NCBI GenBank assembly: GCA_025060105.1
Contig: JANXCS010000006.1
Span: 84,601 to 148,600 of the forward strand
Length of the DNA stretch: 64,000 bases
Direction: 5' to 3'
Source: Pseudothermotoga sp.
Lineage (GTDB): Bacteria; Thermotogota; Thermotogae; Thermotogales; DSM-5069
The notes under the pieces are model-generated. The model was not told where the DNA came from and searched no databases. It saw nothing but the letters and a program-made list of their open reading frames with translations. The position numbers and the translations under genes are program-made. Shown here one piece after another: positions 18,372-30,563 of this stretch (position 1 is the first letter of the stretch; every line of letters starts with the position of its first letter).

Positions 18372-19737
18372 AGTATGTGAAACTGTAAACGAGCCTGGCC
18401 ATCTTTCTGATGGCGAAGATCGCTACGAAATCTCCTTTTTTGATCTTTCCCACCACTTCGTTCCAATCGTTCGTGGACTTTATGGTGTATCTTTGACCGC
18501 TCACCGCAATTTGATCGATCACATCGCCTGGTTGCAAGCCAAGTGAACCTTTGTTCTGTCTTACGATCACACCGTTCACAGATGCAGCTATGGAGTAAGT
18601 TTCTCTGTCAGATGGGGTTATTTCACCCACCACAAGTCCGGCGAATTCTCTTGCAGCAGTGACCGATTGTGTTTGTTCGTCAGTGGAGGCACCGAGTTTG
18701 ACACTGAACTTCATTTCTCTTCCGTTTCTGTTCACGACGATTTCCACAATTTCTCCAGGCACACGACTGTGTATGAGTGAAACGAGTTCAGCATCACTGC
18801 TCACATCGACCCCATCGAACTTGATGACCACGTCGTTCTCCTTCAAACCGGCCTTTTCTGCCGGTGAACCTCCCAGGATCTGTACGATCAAGGCACCTTT
18901 GTTCACCTTCAATCCCAACGCTTTGGCGAGCTCGTTGGTCACGGTGGTCACTCTGACGCCGAGGAAAGCTTTTTGAGCCTTACCAGTTTGAACGAGCTGA
19001 TCGATGAAACGCTTCACCGTGTTGATGGGTATGGCGAAACCAAGGTTCACTGCCTGCTGTGGATTGATGATCGCCGTGTTGATACCTATCACTTGACCGT
19101 GTATGTTCAAAAGAGGTCCACCACTGTTACCTGGGTTGATCGCCGCGTCCGTTTGAATGAGGTTGGTATAGTAACCCGATCCATCTGGCTTCGGTATCCT
19201 CCTTCCAGTAGCGCTCACCACGCCTATGGTGACTGTGTGTTGAAAACCAAGAGGATTACCAATCGCGATGGCCCATTCACCTATCTTGACCTTGTCCGAA
19301 TCACCAAATTCAAGCACTGGAAGTTCTTTTTCAGCGTTGATCTTTATAACAGCGATGTCCAATTCTGCGTCTCCACCGATGTACTCAGCTTTGTAAGTAG
19401 AACCGTTCAGGAGTGTTACAGTGATCTCGACAGCACCACTCACGACATGTTCGTTGGTGAGTATGTAGCCAACTTTGTCGAAGATGAAGCCAGAGCCAAT
19501 ACTCGTGGTGCGCTGTGTTCCTCCGAACGGAGAGTAACCGAACCAGCGTCTGAAGAAATCCTCTATGAATGGATCGAAATACGGTGAGCTGACAGTCTTC
19601 ACCGCTTCAACTTTGACCACAGCTGGTGCACAGGCCTCAACCACTGCGACGATGGGGCTCTGGTAATCCGGATTGAGCAGTGCAAAAGTTGAAACTACCA
19701 CCACAAGTAGGCTCAACACCACGAACAGTTTTCTCAC
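18370..19737 (-). CDS. htrA: HtrA/Deg serine protease with two PDZ domains
   Basis: Envelope quality-control protease of 455 residues. An N-terminal signal (FVVLSLLVVVVSTFA) precedes the trypsin-like domain with triad His in LTNEHVVSGA (about 96), Asp in DAELDIAVIK (about 127) and Ser in NPGNSGGPL (about 205). PDZ1 begins near FLGVRVTTV and contains GGSPAEKAGLKENDVV. PDZ2 is near residues 365-450 (GSLGLQPGDVID). The start is taken as the GTG at 19737, 7 nt after GAGGAGGTG; the GTG at 19746 lies inside that site. It is the last gene of the obg-nadD-dus-htrA operon. It is an obvious candidate to live alongside the exported serpin, though Deg proteases are not classical serpin targets. Confidence 0.92.
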   Translation of the reverse strand: MRKLFVVLSLLVVVVSTFALLNPDYQSPIVAVVEACAPAVVKVEAVKTVSSPYFDPFIEDFFRRWFGYSPFGGTQRTTSIGSGFIFDKVGYILTNEHVVSGAVEITVTLLNGSTYKAEYIGGDAELDIAVIKINAEKELPVLEFGDSDKVKIGEWAIAIGNPLGFQHTVTIGVVSATGRRIPKPDGSGYYTNLIQTDAAINPGNSGGPLLNIHGQVIGINTAIINPQQAVNLGFAIPINTVKRFIDQLVQTGKAQKAFLGVRVTTVTNELAKALGLKVNKGALIVQILGGSPAEKAGLKENDVVIKFDGVDVSSDAELVSLIHSRVPGEIVEIVVNRNGREMKFSVKLGASTDEQTQSVTAAREFAGLVVGEITPSDRETYSIAASVNGVIVRQNKGSLGLQPGDVIDQIAVSGQRYTIKSTNDWNEVVGKIKKGDFVAIFAIRKMARLVYSFTY

Positions 19738-19755
19738 AGCGAACACCTCCTCGAA

Positions 19756-20704
19756 TCAAGCTTTGGCTCCATCTTCTTTGACGCTCATATTTTCCCCCGC
19801 GTTCATTAGAAAGTGATTAAAAAATTCCTGAATAGCGCGTTCTATAGACTCGAATTTTTCAAGTTTCATGAAAGCTTCTCTGAATTTCCTTGCGTTCGCA
19901 AAACCATGTGTGTACCCCATCACGAACTGCCTGAGTTTGTAGAAAGACTTCTCTCCTTCTTGTTCTCTCAGCATCCTTGTATGGAAAAGAAACATATCTC
20001 TTATCTCCTCAAAGCTAGGTTCACTTCCATGTTGGATTTCGAAGAATATCCAAGGTTTTCTCAAAACACCCCTGGCCACGATGGCAGCCTTCGATTTCGA
20101 AATTTCGAGTGCTTTTTTGATATCTTCAACTGTGAAAAGATCGCCACTGATCGCAGTGGGTACGTTCCATTTATCGAGTTGTAGGTTCCATTCGGCTTTA
20201 CCAGAGTACATCTGAACGGCTGTTCTTCCATGAACTTCCACACCATCCACCCCAGTAAAAATCAAAGTTTCCATGATCTTTTCAAGTTCGTTCTTTTCAA
20301 AACCAAGTCTCACTTTCACTGTCACAGGTTTTTCACAAGCATCTTTCATGGCTTTGACGATGTCTCCGAGTCGATTTAGATCTCTCAGCAACGCGGCACC
20401 GGCATTCTTTTTAACCACCTTCTTCACAGGACACGCGGCATTCAAATCGATCCAACTGGCACGATGTTGAATCTTCTTGGCAGCGAGGGCGAGTTTTCTT
20501 GGTTCAGATCCGTAGAGTTGAACGGCCGTGTCCTTTTCATCGACTGAAGGAAGCATTCTTTCGACAACGGTGAGTTGCAGTAAAACACTTTCGGCGCTGA
20601 TCATTTCGGTGAAAAAGAACTGTGCGCCCCACAATCTACACACAGTTCTGAAAGCCTTATCCGTTATGCCAGCCATGGGCGCGAGACCTACAGAGCCTGG
20701 ATAA

Positions 20705-20718
<14 letters not shown>
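19756..20718 (-). CDS. dus: tRNA-dihydrouridine synthase
   Basis: Flavoenzyme that reduces uridine in tRNA D-loops. The 320-residue TIM-barrel protein has the N-terminal LAPMAGITDKAFR motif, the catalytic-cysteine region DLNAACPVKKVVKKNAGAALL (Cys about 96; the family usually has GCP, here ACP), HGRTA in the FMN-binding region and VARGVLRKPWIF near the end of the barrel, followed by a helical domain. The ATG overlaps the end of nadD by 14 nt. Which U position it modifies cannot be told from sequence. Confidence 0.88.
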
Positions 20719-23934
<3,216 letters not shown>

Positions 23935-24353
23935 TCACTCGATCATACCTTGAACAAAAGTTGACCTAGCCGCTGCTTAGCTTTTAAAGTAACCCTGTTT
24001 ACGAAAGGTGAAAAATACACTTTTTAAAAACTCGTGTTGAGGTTTTTGGTTCATTGTTTGTCAAGTTTTTGATACTCCTCACTTGAGATCCATAAACACC
24101 CCATTGCACCAATTTTGTTACCATAACGCGATCAAAGCTTGCATTGAAAAACTGTTTGCACAGAAGATTCGACAATGAGTATCTTCTCATGTGATCAGCT
24201 TTTAACGCGAATTTCTTTCAATGTTCGCACTACGTTTGAATTGAAATTGCAAGAAATTTTAAGAAATCTTTCGATTAGGTGAGAAAACGAGCCATAAAAA
24301 TGAAAAACAACGCAAATCATTTGAATCTTACGAATGATTGGCAAAAGTGGGAT
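23935..24353. other. Gene-free stretch between dacB and the LacI gene
   Basis: About 420 bp of A/T-rich DNA up to the next promoter, the longest gap in the window. The only open frames are short, lack ribosome sites and show no recognisable motif. No tRNA, terminator with T-tract or repeat was found; GCGAA at about 24208 and TTCGC at about 24225 form a small inverted repeat. It may hold decayed sequence. Confidence 0.5.
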
Positions 24354-24382
24354 TTGTGTAATCTGAGAAAAATTGGTATATT
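24354..24382 (+). promoter_or_regulatory. Candidate promoter of the deacetylase/sugar ABC operon
   Basis: TTGTGT (24354-24359) and TATATT (24377-24382) with a 17-bp spacer, 56 bp upstream of the LacI start. An AACGTT hexamer at 24403-24408, just downstream of the expected transcription start, could be the core of an autoregulatory operator. Confidence 0.5.
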
Positions 24383-24438
24383 GTTGATGAACATATTGAG
24401 AAAACGTTAGACCTCTCATTAGAAAAGGAGAATGATCG

Positions 24439-25431
24439 TTGGCTAGTCTGAAAGATGTGGCAAATTTGGCCAACGTTTCGATCTCGACAGTTTCCAAGGT
24501 GCTCAATGGAAAAGGTCGCGTGAGCGAGGCGAAAAGGAAAGAGATACTGAAAATAGCGAGGCAACTCGGCTACACGCCAAACTACCACGCTCGAACGATG
24601 GCTCGGAGGACAAAGATTTTGACTATAGGTTTGATCGTGCCAGACATCATCAACCCATTTTTTGCAAGACTAACGCGTGGGGTTCAAAAAGCTTGTGGGG
24701 AAGATACGCTGGTCATCCTCATGGATTCGTTCAGAAACCTTGATAGAGAAGAGAAACTCATACGCAATGCGAGGTTTTTCGGTATAAATGGGATCATCAT
24801 AGGCAACTCTCGCGTGAACGATGACTTGGTGGAGGAAATTTCGAACTACATTCCCGTAGTCGTGTTCGACAAGTACTATGAGTTGGAGAACGTTGTTTCT
24901 ATAGTTTTGGACAACAACTATGGCGCGTACATGGCGACGAAGCATTTGATCGAAAACGGTTGTAAAAATATCGTGCATCTGGGTGGAACCCATGAACTTT
25001 ATGTTTCCTTAGAACGTGCTCGGGGTTATGAATCAGCCATGAAGGAGGCGGGTCTAAAGCCTTTGGTTCAACCTGTAGGTTATAACGAGTCAGCGGGTTA
25101 TCAGGGTATGAAGCGGTTGATCGAAACAGGAGAAAAGTTGGATGGGGTTTTTTGCATGAACGATCTTGTGGCCATAGGTGCCATGAGAGCTATCAAAGAA
25201 AAAGGATTGAGAATACCACAAGACGTGGCCGTCATAGGTTTCGACAACGATGAAGAACTCTGTGAGGTGGTGAATCCACCGTTGAGTTCGATACATCAAC
25301 CTGTGGAAGAAATGGGTGAAGTGGCTGCGAAATTGTTGTTCGAACTCATCAAAGGAAACTCAAAGGTCAAACGTTACGTGTTCGCTCCAAGGTTAGTCGT
25401 GAGGCAGTCAAGTTTGAGGGGTGAATCATGA
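24439..25431 (+). CDS. LacI-family transcriptional regulator
   Basis: Local repressor of 330 residues. The N-terminal helix-turn-helix is LKDVANLANVSISTVSKVLNGKGRVSE (two adjoining parts), followed by the hinge helix and a periplasmic-binding-protein-like sensor domain (TIGLIVPDIINPFFARLTRG; MNDLVAIGAMRAIKEKGLRIP; VIGFDNDEE). The TTG start at 24439 is 8 nt after AAAGGAG; the nearby ATG hits a stop at once. It is the first gene of the operon and overlaps the deacetylase gene by 4 nt, so it very likely controls the sugar locus and itself. Confidence 0.93.
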   Translation: MASLKDVANLANVSISTVSKVLNGKGRVSEAKRKEILKIARQLGYTPNYHARTMARRTKILTIGLIVPDIINPFFARLTRGVQKACGEDTLVILMDSFRNLDREEKLIRNARFFGINGIIIGNSRVNDDLVEEISNYIPVVVFDKYYELENVVSIVLDNNYGAYMATKHLIENGCKNIVHLGGTHELYVSLERARGYESAMKEAGLKPLVQPVGYNESAGYQGMKRLIETGEKLDGVFCMNDLVAIGAMRAIKEKGLRIPQDVAVIGFDNDEELCEVVNPPLSSIHQPVEEMGEVAAKLLFELIKGNSKVKRYVFAPRLVVRQSSLRGES

Positions 25432-26057
25432 AAAAAATTCTCATCGTTGGAGCCCACAGCGACGATCCAATCATAGGGGTCGGTGGTACCATACGGGAGC
25501 TGTCAAAACTCGGCAACAGTGTCACGGTTTTGAGTGTTTGCGGTGATAGGATAGAAGGTTACACTGAAGCGATTGAATTGCTCAGCGCTGAACCTGTGTA
25601 TTTCGATTTTTCTTACGCTCAGATAGATGAAGAGGACTTTTTCAAACGGCTCGAAGAGTTGATGAAAAAACTCAATCCAGACATCGTTTTTACCCACTGG
25701 TATTCCGAGATATTGTACGATCACGAAGTAGTTTCGAAGCACACCATCAAACTGGCTAGGAAGTTTGAAAAGGAGATCTATCTTTTCGAAATACCAGCTT
25801 CAAGTCAGGATTTTCAGTTCGATGTGGCAGTGGATGTGACGAGTTCTTATGAGTACAAGAGAAAGGCTATAGAAATGATGAAAAGTGCTTTCAAAGAGGA
25901 GGTCTTCGAGAAAGAAATAATGCCTTCGATCATTTTCCCTGCAGGCTTTAGGGGTATTCAAATTGGTTGTCCTTATGCCGAGGTGTTCAAGCATCTAGGT
26001 TCTAGATTTCCATTATCACCGTGCAGGAAGAAGCTTTTGGACCTTTCAAAACTTTGA
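25428..26057 (+). CDS. PIG-L/LmbE-family N-deacetylase
   Basis: Zinc-dependent de-N-acylase of 209 residues. The family signature appears as AHSDD (Zn ligands His and second Asp, residues about 9-13; usual form AHPDDE, here with Pro in place of the Glu) plus a C-terminal ligand in LYDHEVV (about 105). Family members remove acetyl from GlcNAc-inositol, diacetylchitobiose or bacillithiol precursors. There is no signal peptide, so it acts in the cytoplasm on an imported or phosphorylated compound. It overlaps lacI by 4 nt and is followed after 12 bp by a dehydrogenase, so the transported sugar is probably N-acylated (inference). Confidence 0.85.
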   Translation: MKKILIVGAHSDDPIIGVGGTIRELSKLGNSVTVLSVCGDRIEGYTEAIELLSAEPVYFDFSYAQIDEEDFFKRLEELMKKLNPDIVFTHWYSEILYDHEVVSKHTIKLARKFEKEIYLFEIPASSQDFQFDVAVDVTSSYEYKRKAIEMMKSAFKEEVFEKEIMPSIIFPAGFRGIQIGCPYAEVFKHLGSRFPLSPCRKKLLDLSKL

Positions 26058-26069
26058 GGAGGTGCTTCG

Positions 26070-27101
26070 ATGAAGAAATTAAAAGTTGGTATCGTGGGCG
26101 CTGGAAAAATCGCTGAGGTACTCCATGTTCCAAACACACTCCTCTCAGAGTATGCAGAGCTTGTGGCCATAGCTGATCCTAATCCGCAGAGACTCGAGTA
26201 CTTCAAGAAGAAGTTGGAAAGTCACCGTATCAATTTCTATGTTGACTACCGAGAGATGTTTCAAAAAGAAAGTATGGATGCTGTGATCGTTGCGGTTCCG
26301 AATACTTTGCACGCGGAGATTTCTATCGCTGCTTTAGAGAGTGGTAGGAACGTGCTTGTTGAAAAGCCTATGGCTACTAATTCTCAAGAGGCTTTAAAGA
26401 TGATCGAAGCAGCGAAGAAAAGCAAAAAAGTTTTGATGGTGAACCATTCACAAAGATTTTTTCCACACCATCAAAGAGCTAAGGAGGTGGTTCAGTCTGG
26501 CATACTCGGTGAAATAAGACTCGTCAAGACGATGTTTGGTCATGCGGGACCAGAGAATTGGTCGCCGAATGCCGCGTGGTTCTTCAATAAAGATGTGGCC
26601 ATGTTCGGTGCTTTGGGAGATCTGGGGGTACACAAGGTAGATTTGATCAGGTACATCACGGGACTAGACATTGTGCAGTGTGTTGGCCTAACCGCGACAC
26701 TTGAAAAACGTGCCTCAGTGGAAGATGTCGCGAGTGCGGTTTTGAAACTTTCGAACTCAGCCTTGGCCACACTCGATTCTAACTGGATAACTAAGGGGCT
26801 CGAAGAGAACTACTTTGTTGTCTACGGAGAGAAAGGCACAATGAAGGTTGGACAAACCGATCCAACGAAGATCGATATCTATCTCGACAGACCTTTCAGA
26901 ATGCACGGAGAAATAGTTCTAAAACCTCTATTCACTAATGAAGATCCTTACTGGAAGATGCCCATCATCGATCATTTCGCTAAAGTGTGTCTGGGGCTAG
27001 AAGAACCTATCGTTAAGCCAGAAGATGGGTACATCGCGGTGAAAGTTGTCGAGAAAATATTCGAATCTTATAAGAAAGGACAGGTAGTGAGCATCGAATG
27101 A
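26070..27101 (+). CDS. Gfo/Idh/MocA-family NAD(P)-dependent oxidoreductase
   Basis: Sugar or cyclitol dehydrogenase of 343 residues. The Rossmann glycine motif is VGIVGAGKIAEVLH, the EKP motif is VLVEKPMATN (about residues 90-99), and the C-terminal substrate domain includes ALGDLGVHKVDLIRYITG (Asp/His of the family). The substrate could be myo-inositol-like, an amino sugar or a keto-sugar. The ATG follows GGAGGTGC. It overlaps the ABC ATPase by 4 nt, showing it belongs to the uptake operon. Confidence 0.88.
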   Translation: MKKLKVGIVGAGKIAEVLHVPNTLLSEYAELVAIADPNPQRLEYFKKKLESHRINFYVDYREMFQKESMDAVIVAVPNTLHAEISIAALESGRNVLVEKPMATNSQEALKMIEAAKKSKKVLMVNHSQRFFPHHQRAKEVVQSGILGEIRLVKTMFGHAGPENWSPNAAWFFNKDVAMFGALGDLGVHKVDLIRYITGLDIVQCVGLTATLEKRASVEDVASAVLKLSNSALATLDSNWITKGLEENYFVVYGEKGTMKVGQTDPTKIDIYLDRPFRMHGEIVLKPLFTNEDPYWKMPIIDHFAKVCLGLEEPIVKPEDGYIAVKVVEKIFESYKKGQVVSIE

Positions 27102-28597
27102 GTGTGATTCTTTCAGCGAGAAACATTTGCATGGACTTTTCTGGTGTGAGAGTTCTTCATAACGTTGATGTGGACTTTTCACCGGCGAGGATATACGGCC
27201 TAGTCGGTGAGAACGGTGCCGGAAAGTCAACGCTGATGAGAATCTTATCGGGTTTTCTTCATCCGACCGAAGGTGAAGTTTATTTTGAGGGAAATAGAGT
27301 CCTACTCAATCCGTTGAAGGCCAAGTCATTGGGGATCATCTTGATACCGCAGGAGCTGAATCTCGTCGAAGGCTTGAGAGTTTACGAGAACATCTTTCTC
27401 GGTGATGAGATCAGGAAAGGATTTTTCATTTCCAAGAAAGCCATGATAGAAGAAACCAAGCGTTTAATATCGCAGCTCGAGCTGTCTATAGATCCCACAG
27501 CTTTCGTCTTCCAACTTTCCCCAGCTCAGAAGCAAATGGTGGAGATCATCAAAGCCATATCGAAGAGGGTGAAAGTACTCATCATGGATGAGCCAACATC
27601 ATCTTTAACGGATGAGGAAGTGTTGAAGCTCTTTCAAATAATGAGAAACATGAAGCAGCACGGTATAACGGTCATATTCATTTCCCACAGACTCAAGGAA
27701 GTTCGCCAAATCGCTGAGGAACTGATCGTGCTACGGGACGGGAGAAAAGTTTATCAAGGAGAGTTGCAGAACCTCACTGAAAAGCAAATAGCGGAGCTCA
27801 TGGTTGGTCGAAAGTTGGACGAGATGTTTCCGAGCAAACCCATCCCCGACCGCGAGGTAGTCCTTCAGGTGAAGGATCTTTCAACTGAGGACGGCAGAGT
27901 TAAGAAAGCAAGTTTTGAGCTTTATAAAGGTGAAATACTGGGTTTCTATGGCCTAGTAGGCTCAGGCAGAACGGAACTCATGGAAGCCTTGGTTGGTATC
28001 AGGAAAGTTTTATCGGGCGAGATACATCTGTTTGGTAAGAAAGTAGAAATTAAAGATCCCAAAACGGCAAAAAGATTTGGGTTGGTTTATCTTCCAGAGG
28101 ATAGAAAAAAAGCAGGAATCATCTCGGTTTTGGAGGCCTTCAAAAACACTACGATGATGTCTTTAGAAAAGTTTTCCAAACTCCTCTTGAAAACGAAGTA
28201 TGAAATTAGTGCTTTCAAAAATTATGAGAAAAGATTCAAGATCAAAGTACAAAGTCCATGGCAAACGGCCGGAACACTGAGCGGTGGTAATCAACAGAAA
28301 GTCGTCATATCCAAGTTGGTTGAAACGGGGGCAAGGATCTTCCTCTTCGACGAGCCAACACGAGGTGTAGATGTCAACGCGAGGCACCAAATTTATGAGA
28401 TCATGCACAACATGATCAAAGAGCTCGGTTGTAGCTTTGTCGTTGTGTCTTCAGATTTACCTGAAGTTATAGGACTTTGCAACAGAGTTTTGATCATGAG
28501 AAGTGGTGAGATCGTTGCCGAAGTGGCTGGTGAAGAACTGACTGAGAAAGAACTGATTTACCATGCAACCGGTGTGAAGGAGGTTGGTGTGTATTAA
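27098..28597 (+). CDS. Sugar ABC transporter ATPase, RbsA/MglA type
   Basis: Tandem-ATPase subunit of 499 residues. The first domain has intact Walker A (GENGAGKSTLMRILSG), signature (LSPAQKQMVEI) and Walker B (VLIMDEPTSSL). The second has the degenerate Walker A usual for this family (GLVGSGRTELMEAL), LSGGNQQKVVISKL and IFLFDEPTRGVD. It powers the permease encoded next for a pentose, inositol or similar substrate. The ATG overlaps the stop of the dehydrogenase. Confidence 0.93.
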   Translation: MSVILSARNICMDFSGVRVLHNVDVDFSPARIYGLVGENGAGKSTLMRILSGFLHPTEGEVYFEGNRVLLNPLKAKSLGIILIPQELNLVEGLRVYENIFLGDEIRKGFFISKKAMIEETKRLISQLELSIDPTAFVFQLSPAQKQMVEIIKAISKRVKVLIMDEPTSSLTDEEVLKLFQIMRNMKQHGITVIFISHRLKEVRQIAEELIVLRDGRKVYQGELQNLTEKQIAELMVGRKLDEMFPSKPIPDREVVLQVKDLSTEDGRVKKASFELYKGEILGFYGLVGSGRTELMEALVGIRKVLSGEIHLFGKKVEIKDPKTAKRFGLVYLPEDRKKAGIISVLEAFKNTTMMSLEKFSKLLLKTKYEISAFKNYEKRFKIKVQSPWQTAGTLSGGNQQKVVISKLVETGARIFLFDEPTRGVDVNARHQIYEIMHNMIKELGCSFVVVSSDLPEVIGLCNRVLIMRSGEIVAEVAGEELTEKELIYHATGVKEVGVY

Positions 28598-29531
28598 ATT
28601 CAAAAGCATCATTTCGAAATACATGATAGTCTTTGTACTACTCGGTTTGATGGTGTTTTCAGGGATCATTACACCTGCTTTCCTCAAACCGAGGAACATT
28701 CTCAATATCTTCTGGCAAACATCGTATGTAGGCATCATCGCGATAGGTATCACCTTCGTCATGATCGCCGGTGGAATAGATCTTTCGGTCGGATCAATGC
28801 TCGCACTGATGGGGGCTTTTGCGATCACCACGAGTAATAAACTCGGCGATAATCTTGGTTCAACCCTTGTTTCGATCCTTCTCACTTATGGGCTCGGTGC
28901 GCTACTTGGTTTAGGTATGGGACTTTTGACAACCAAAGGAAAGATTCCAGCGTTCATAACGACGCTTGGAGGCATGGCGATATACAGATCTTTGGTTTTG
29001 AATTTCGCCAACGGCGGAGTGTACATGAGCTTTTCTCGAACCTTCTCGAGTTTTGGAATGAAATTCATTGCAGGATTGCCATTGCCGATGGTTGTGTTCA
29101 TTGTTTATGCCATCCTGGCTCACATAGTGTTGGACAGGACAAGGTTCGGTAGGTACGTGTACGCAGTCGGTGCGAACGAAACGGCAGCCGTTTATTCAGC
29201 GATAAAAGTGGATTTGATCAGGACGATCACTTACGTTATCAGTGGCGTTTCGGTGGTCACATCGGCAGTTTTACTCTCTTCGATGATGGCATCGGTGAGT
29301 TCCTCATCCACTGGATCAGGTTTTGAGTTGGATGCGATCGCGGCGGCCGTGATCGGAGGAACGAGTTTGAGTGGAGGTAAAGGTACGATCTTTGGTACTT
29401 TCTTTGGAGCGTTGATCTTAGGTGTCGTGAACAACATGTTGGTGATGCTGAACGTCGCGGTATATCTCCAAGGTATGGTGAAAGGGCTCATCATCATCGC
29501 GGCGGTTTTACTTCAGAACATCAGAAAATGA
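28587..29531 (+). CDS. Sugar ABC transporter permease, RbsC type
   Basis: Membrane permease of about 314 residues with eight or more hydrophobic segments. The family signature GITFVMIAGGIDLSVGSMLALMGAF (two blocks) is near residues 53-75, and GGTSLSGGKGTIFGTFFGALILGVVNN near the C-terminus. The start is uncertain: GGAGG is at 28579-28583, so the GTG at 28587 is close, a TTG at 28584 closer, and an ATT at 28593 has the best spacing. It overlaps the end of the ATPase gene. Confidence 0.9.
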   Translation: MCIKFKSIISKYMIVFVLLGLMVFSGIITPAFLKPRNILNIFWQTSYVGIIAIGITFVMIAGGIDLSVGSMLALMGAFAITTSNKLGDNLGSTLVSILLTYGLGALLGLGMGLLTTKGKIPAFITTLGGMAIYRSLVLNFANGGVYMSFSRTFSSFGMKFIAGLPLPMVVFIVYAILAHIVLDRTRFGRYVYAVGANETAAVYSAIKVDLIRTITYVISGVSVVTSAVLLSSMMASVSSSSTGSGFELDAIAAAVIGGTSLSGGKGTIFGTFFGALILGVVNNMLVMLNVAVYLQGMVKGLIIIAAVLLQNIRK

Positions 29532-29567
29532 TCACCCCGTGAGGGGGAAAGAAAGGGAGGTGTTTGT

Positions 29568-30515
29568 ATGAAGAGGTTTCTGGTTGTATTGATGATCGTC
29601 ATGACACTCTTGAGCTTCGCCGCAAAGTTCAAGATCGGAGTCGCTATACCGGCGGCCGATCACGGTTGGACTGGTGGTATGGTCTGGTGGGCACAGTACG
29701 CCATCAAGCAGTACCAGAAAGATCCAGATTTAGAGTTCTACTTGGTGACGGCGAGAGAACCGAGCGAACAAATTGCTCAAGTTCAAGCACTCTTAGCGCG
29801 TGGAATCAACGCTTTGGTGATCAACCCATACGAGTCCGCACCACTCACACCGATCTGCGTTCAAGCGTTCAGACAAGGTATTTTCACGGTGATAGTTGAT
29901 AGGGGCATCGTCTCCGAAGAGTACAACGTTTATATCGCTGGTGATAACTACATGTACGGTTATCTAGCAGGTAAATACATCGCTGAAAAGCTGAAAGGTA
30001 AAGGCAATGTCGTCGTTATAAGGGGCATCCCTTCCACGATCGACGATGAAAGAGTCAAGGCGTTCAAGGATGCGATCGCACCTTATCCAGATATCAAGAT
30101 CATCGCTGAGCAACCAGGTTATTGGTCCAGAGAGAAAGCTTTCGAGGTTATGCAGACGCTGTTGACAAAATTCCCACAGATCGATGCAGTCTGGACTGGA
30201 GACGATGACATGCTCCATGGTGTGCTCATCGCACTCAGACAAGCCGGAAGGGATAAGAACATCGTTTTGGTGGGTGGTGCTTGTGAAAAGAATATCGTTA
30301 AAATGATCATGGATGGTCATCCACTGATCGAGGTTAACTTCACTTACCCACCGAACATGATCGCTACAGCCATCAATCTTGCGGTCATGGCATTGAGAGG
30401 TCAATCTTTGAATGGATTCTACCAGAAAGGAATTCCGAGAAAGATAATACTCTCCACAGAAACTGTCACGAGACAGAATGCGAAAGACTACTACTTCCCA
30501 GATTCAGTGTTCTAA
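29568..30515 (+). CDS. Sugar-binding protein, RbsB type
   Basis: Exported ligand-binding protein of 315 residues. A signal peptide (VVLMIVMTLLSFA) is followed by a class I periplasmic-binding fold: IGVAIPAADHGWTGG, then ALLARGINALVINPYES, IVDRG, and the hinge-2 region WTGDDDMLHGVLIAL. The ADHGW motif and the aromatic-rich site fit a monosaccharide or cyclitol. A strong AGGGAGGTG site precedes the ATG. A 10-bp-stem hairpin directly follows the gene. Confidence 0.92.
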   Translation: MKRFLVVLMIVMTLLSFAAKFKIGVAIPAADHGWTGGMVWWAQYAIKQYQKDPDLEFYLVTAREPSEQIAQVQALLARGINALVINPYESAPLTPICVQAFRQGIFTVIVDRGIVSEEYNVYIAGDNYMYGYLAGKYIAEKLKGKGNVVVIRGIPSTIDDERVKAFKDAIAPYPDIKIIAEQPGYWSREKAFEVMQTLLTKFPQIDAVWTGDDDMLHGVLIALRQAGRDKNIVLVGGACEKNIVKMIMDGHPLIEVNFTYPPNMIATAINLAVMALRGQSLNGFYQKGIPRKIILSTETVTRQNAKDYYFPDSVF

Positions 30516-30520
30516 AAAGT

Positions 30521-30544
30521 TGAGGCGGGCAACTGCCCGCCTCA
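30521..30544 (+). terminator. Strong hairpin after the sugar-binding-protein gene
   Basis: A perfect 10-bp stem TGAGGCGGGC/GCCCGCCTCA with loop AACT. Only GTTGTTTGG follows, so termination is probably partial and the epimerase gene 19 bp on can still be read. Confidence 0.65.
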
Positions 30545-30563
30545 GTTGTTTGGAGGTGTTCGA

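Noticed and set aside
23999..24190. 63-codon minus-strand open frame in the empty region
   Set aside because: No ribosome binding site, no motif and no neighbour supporting it.
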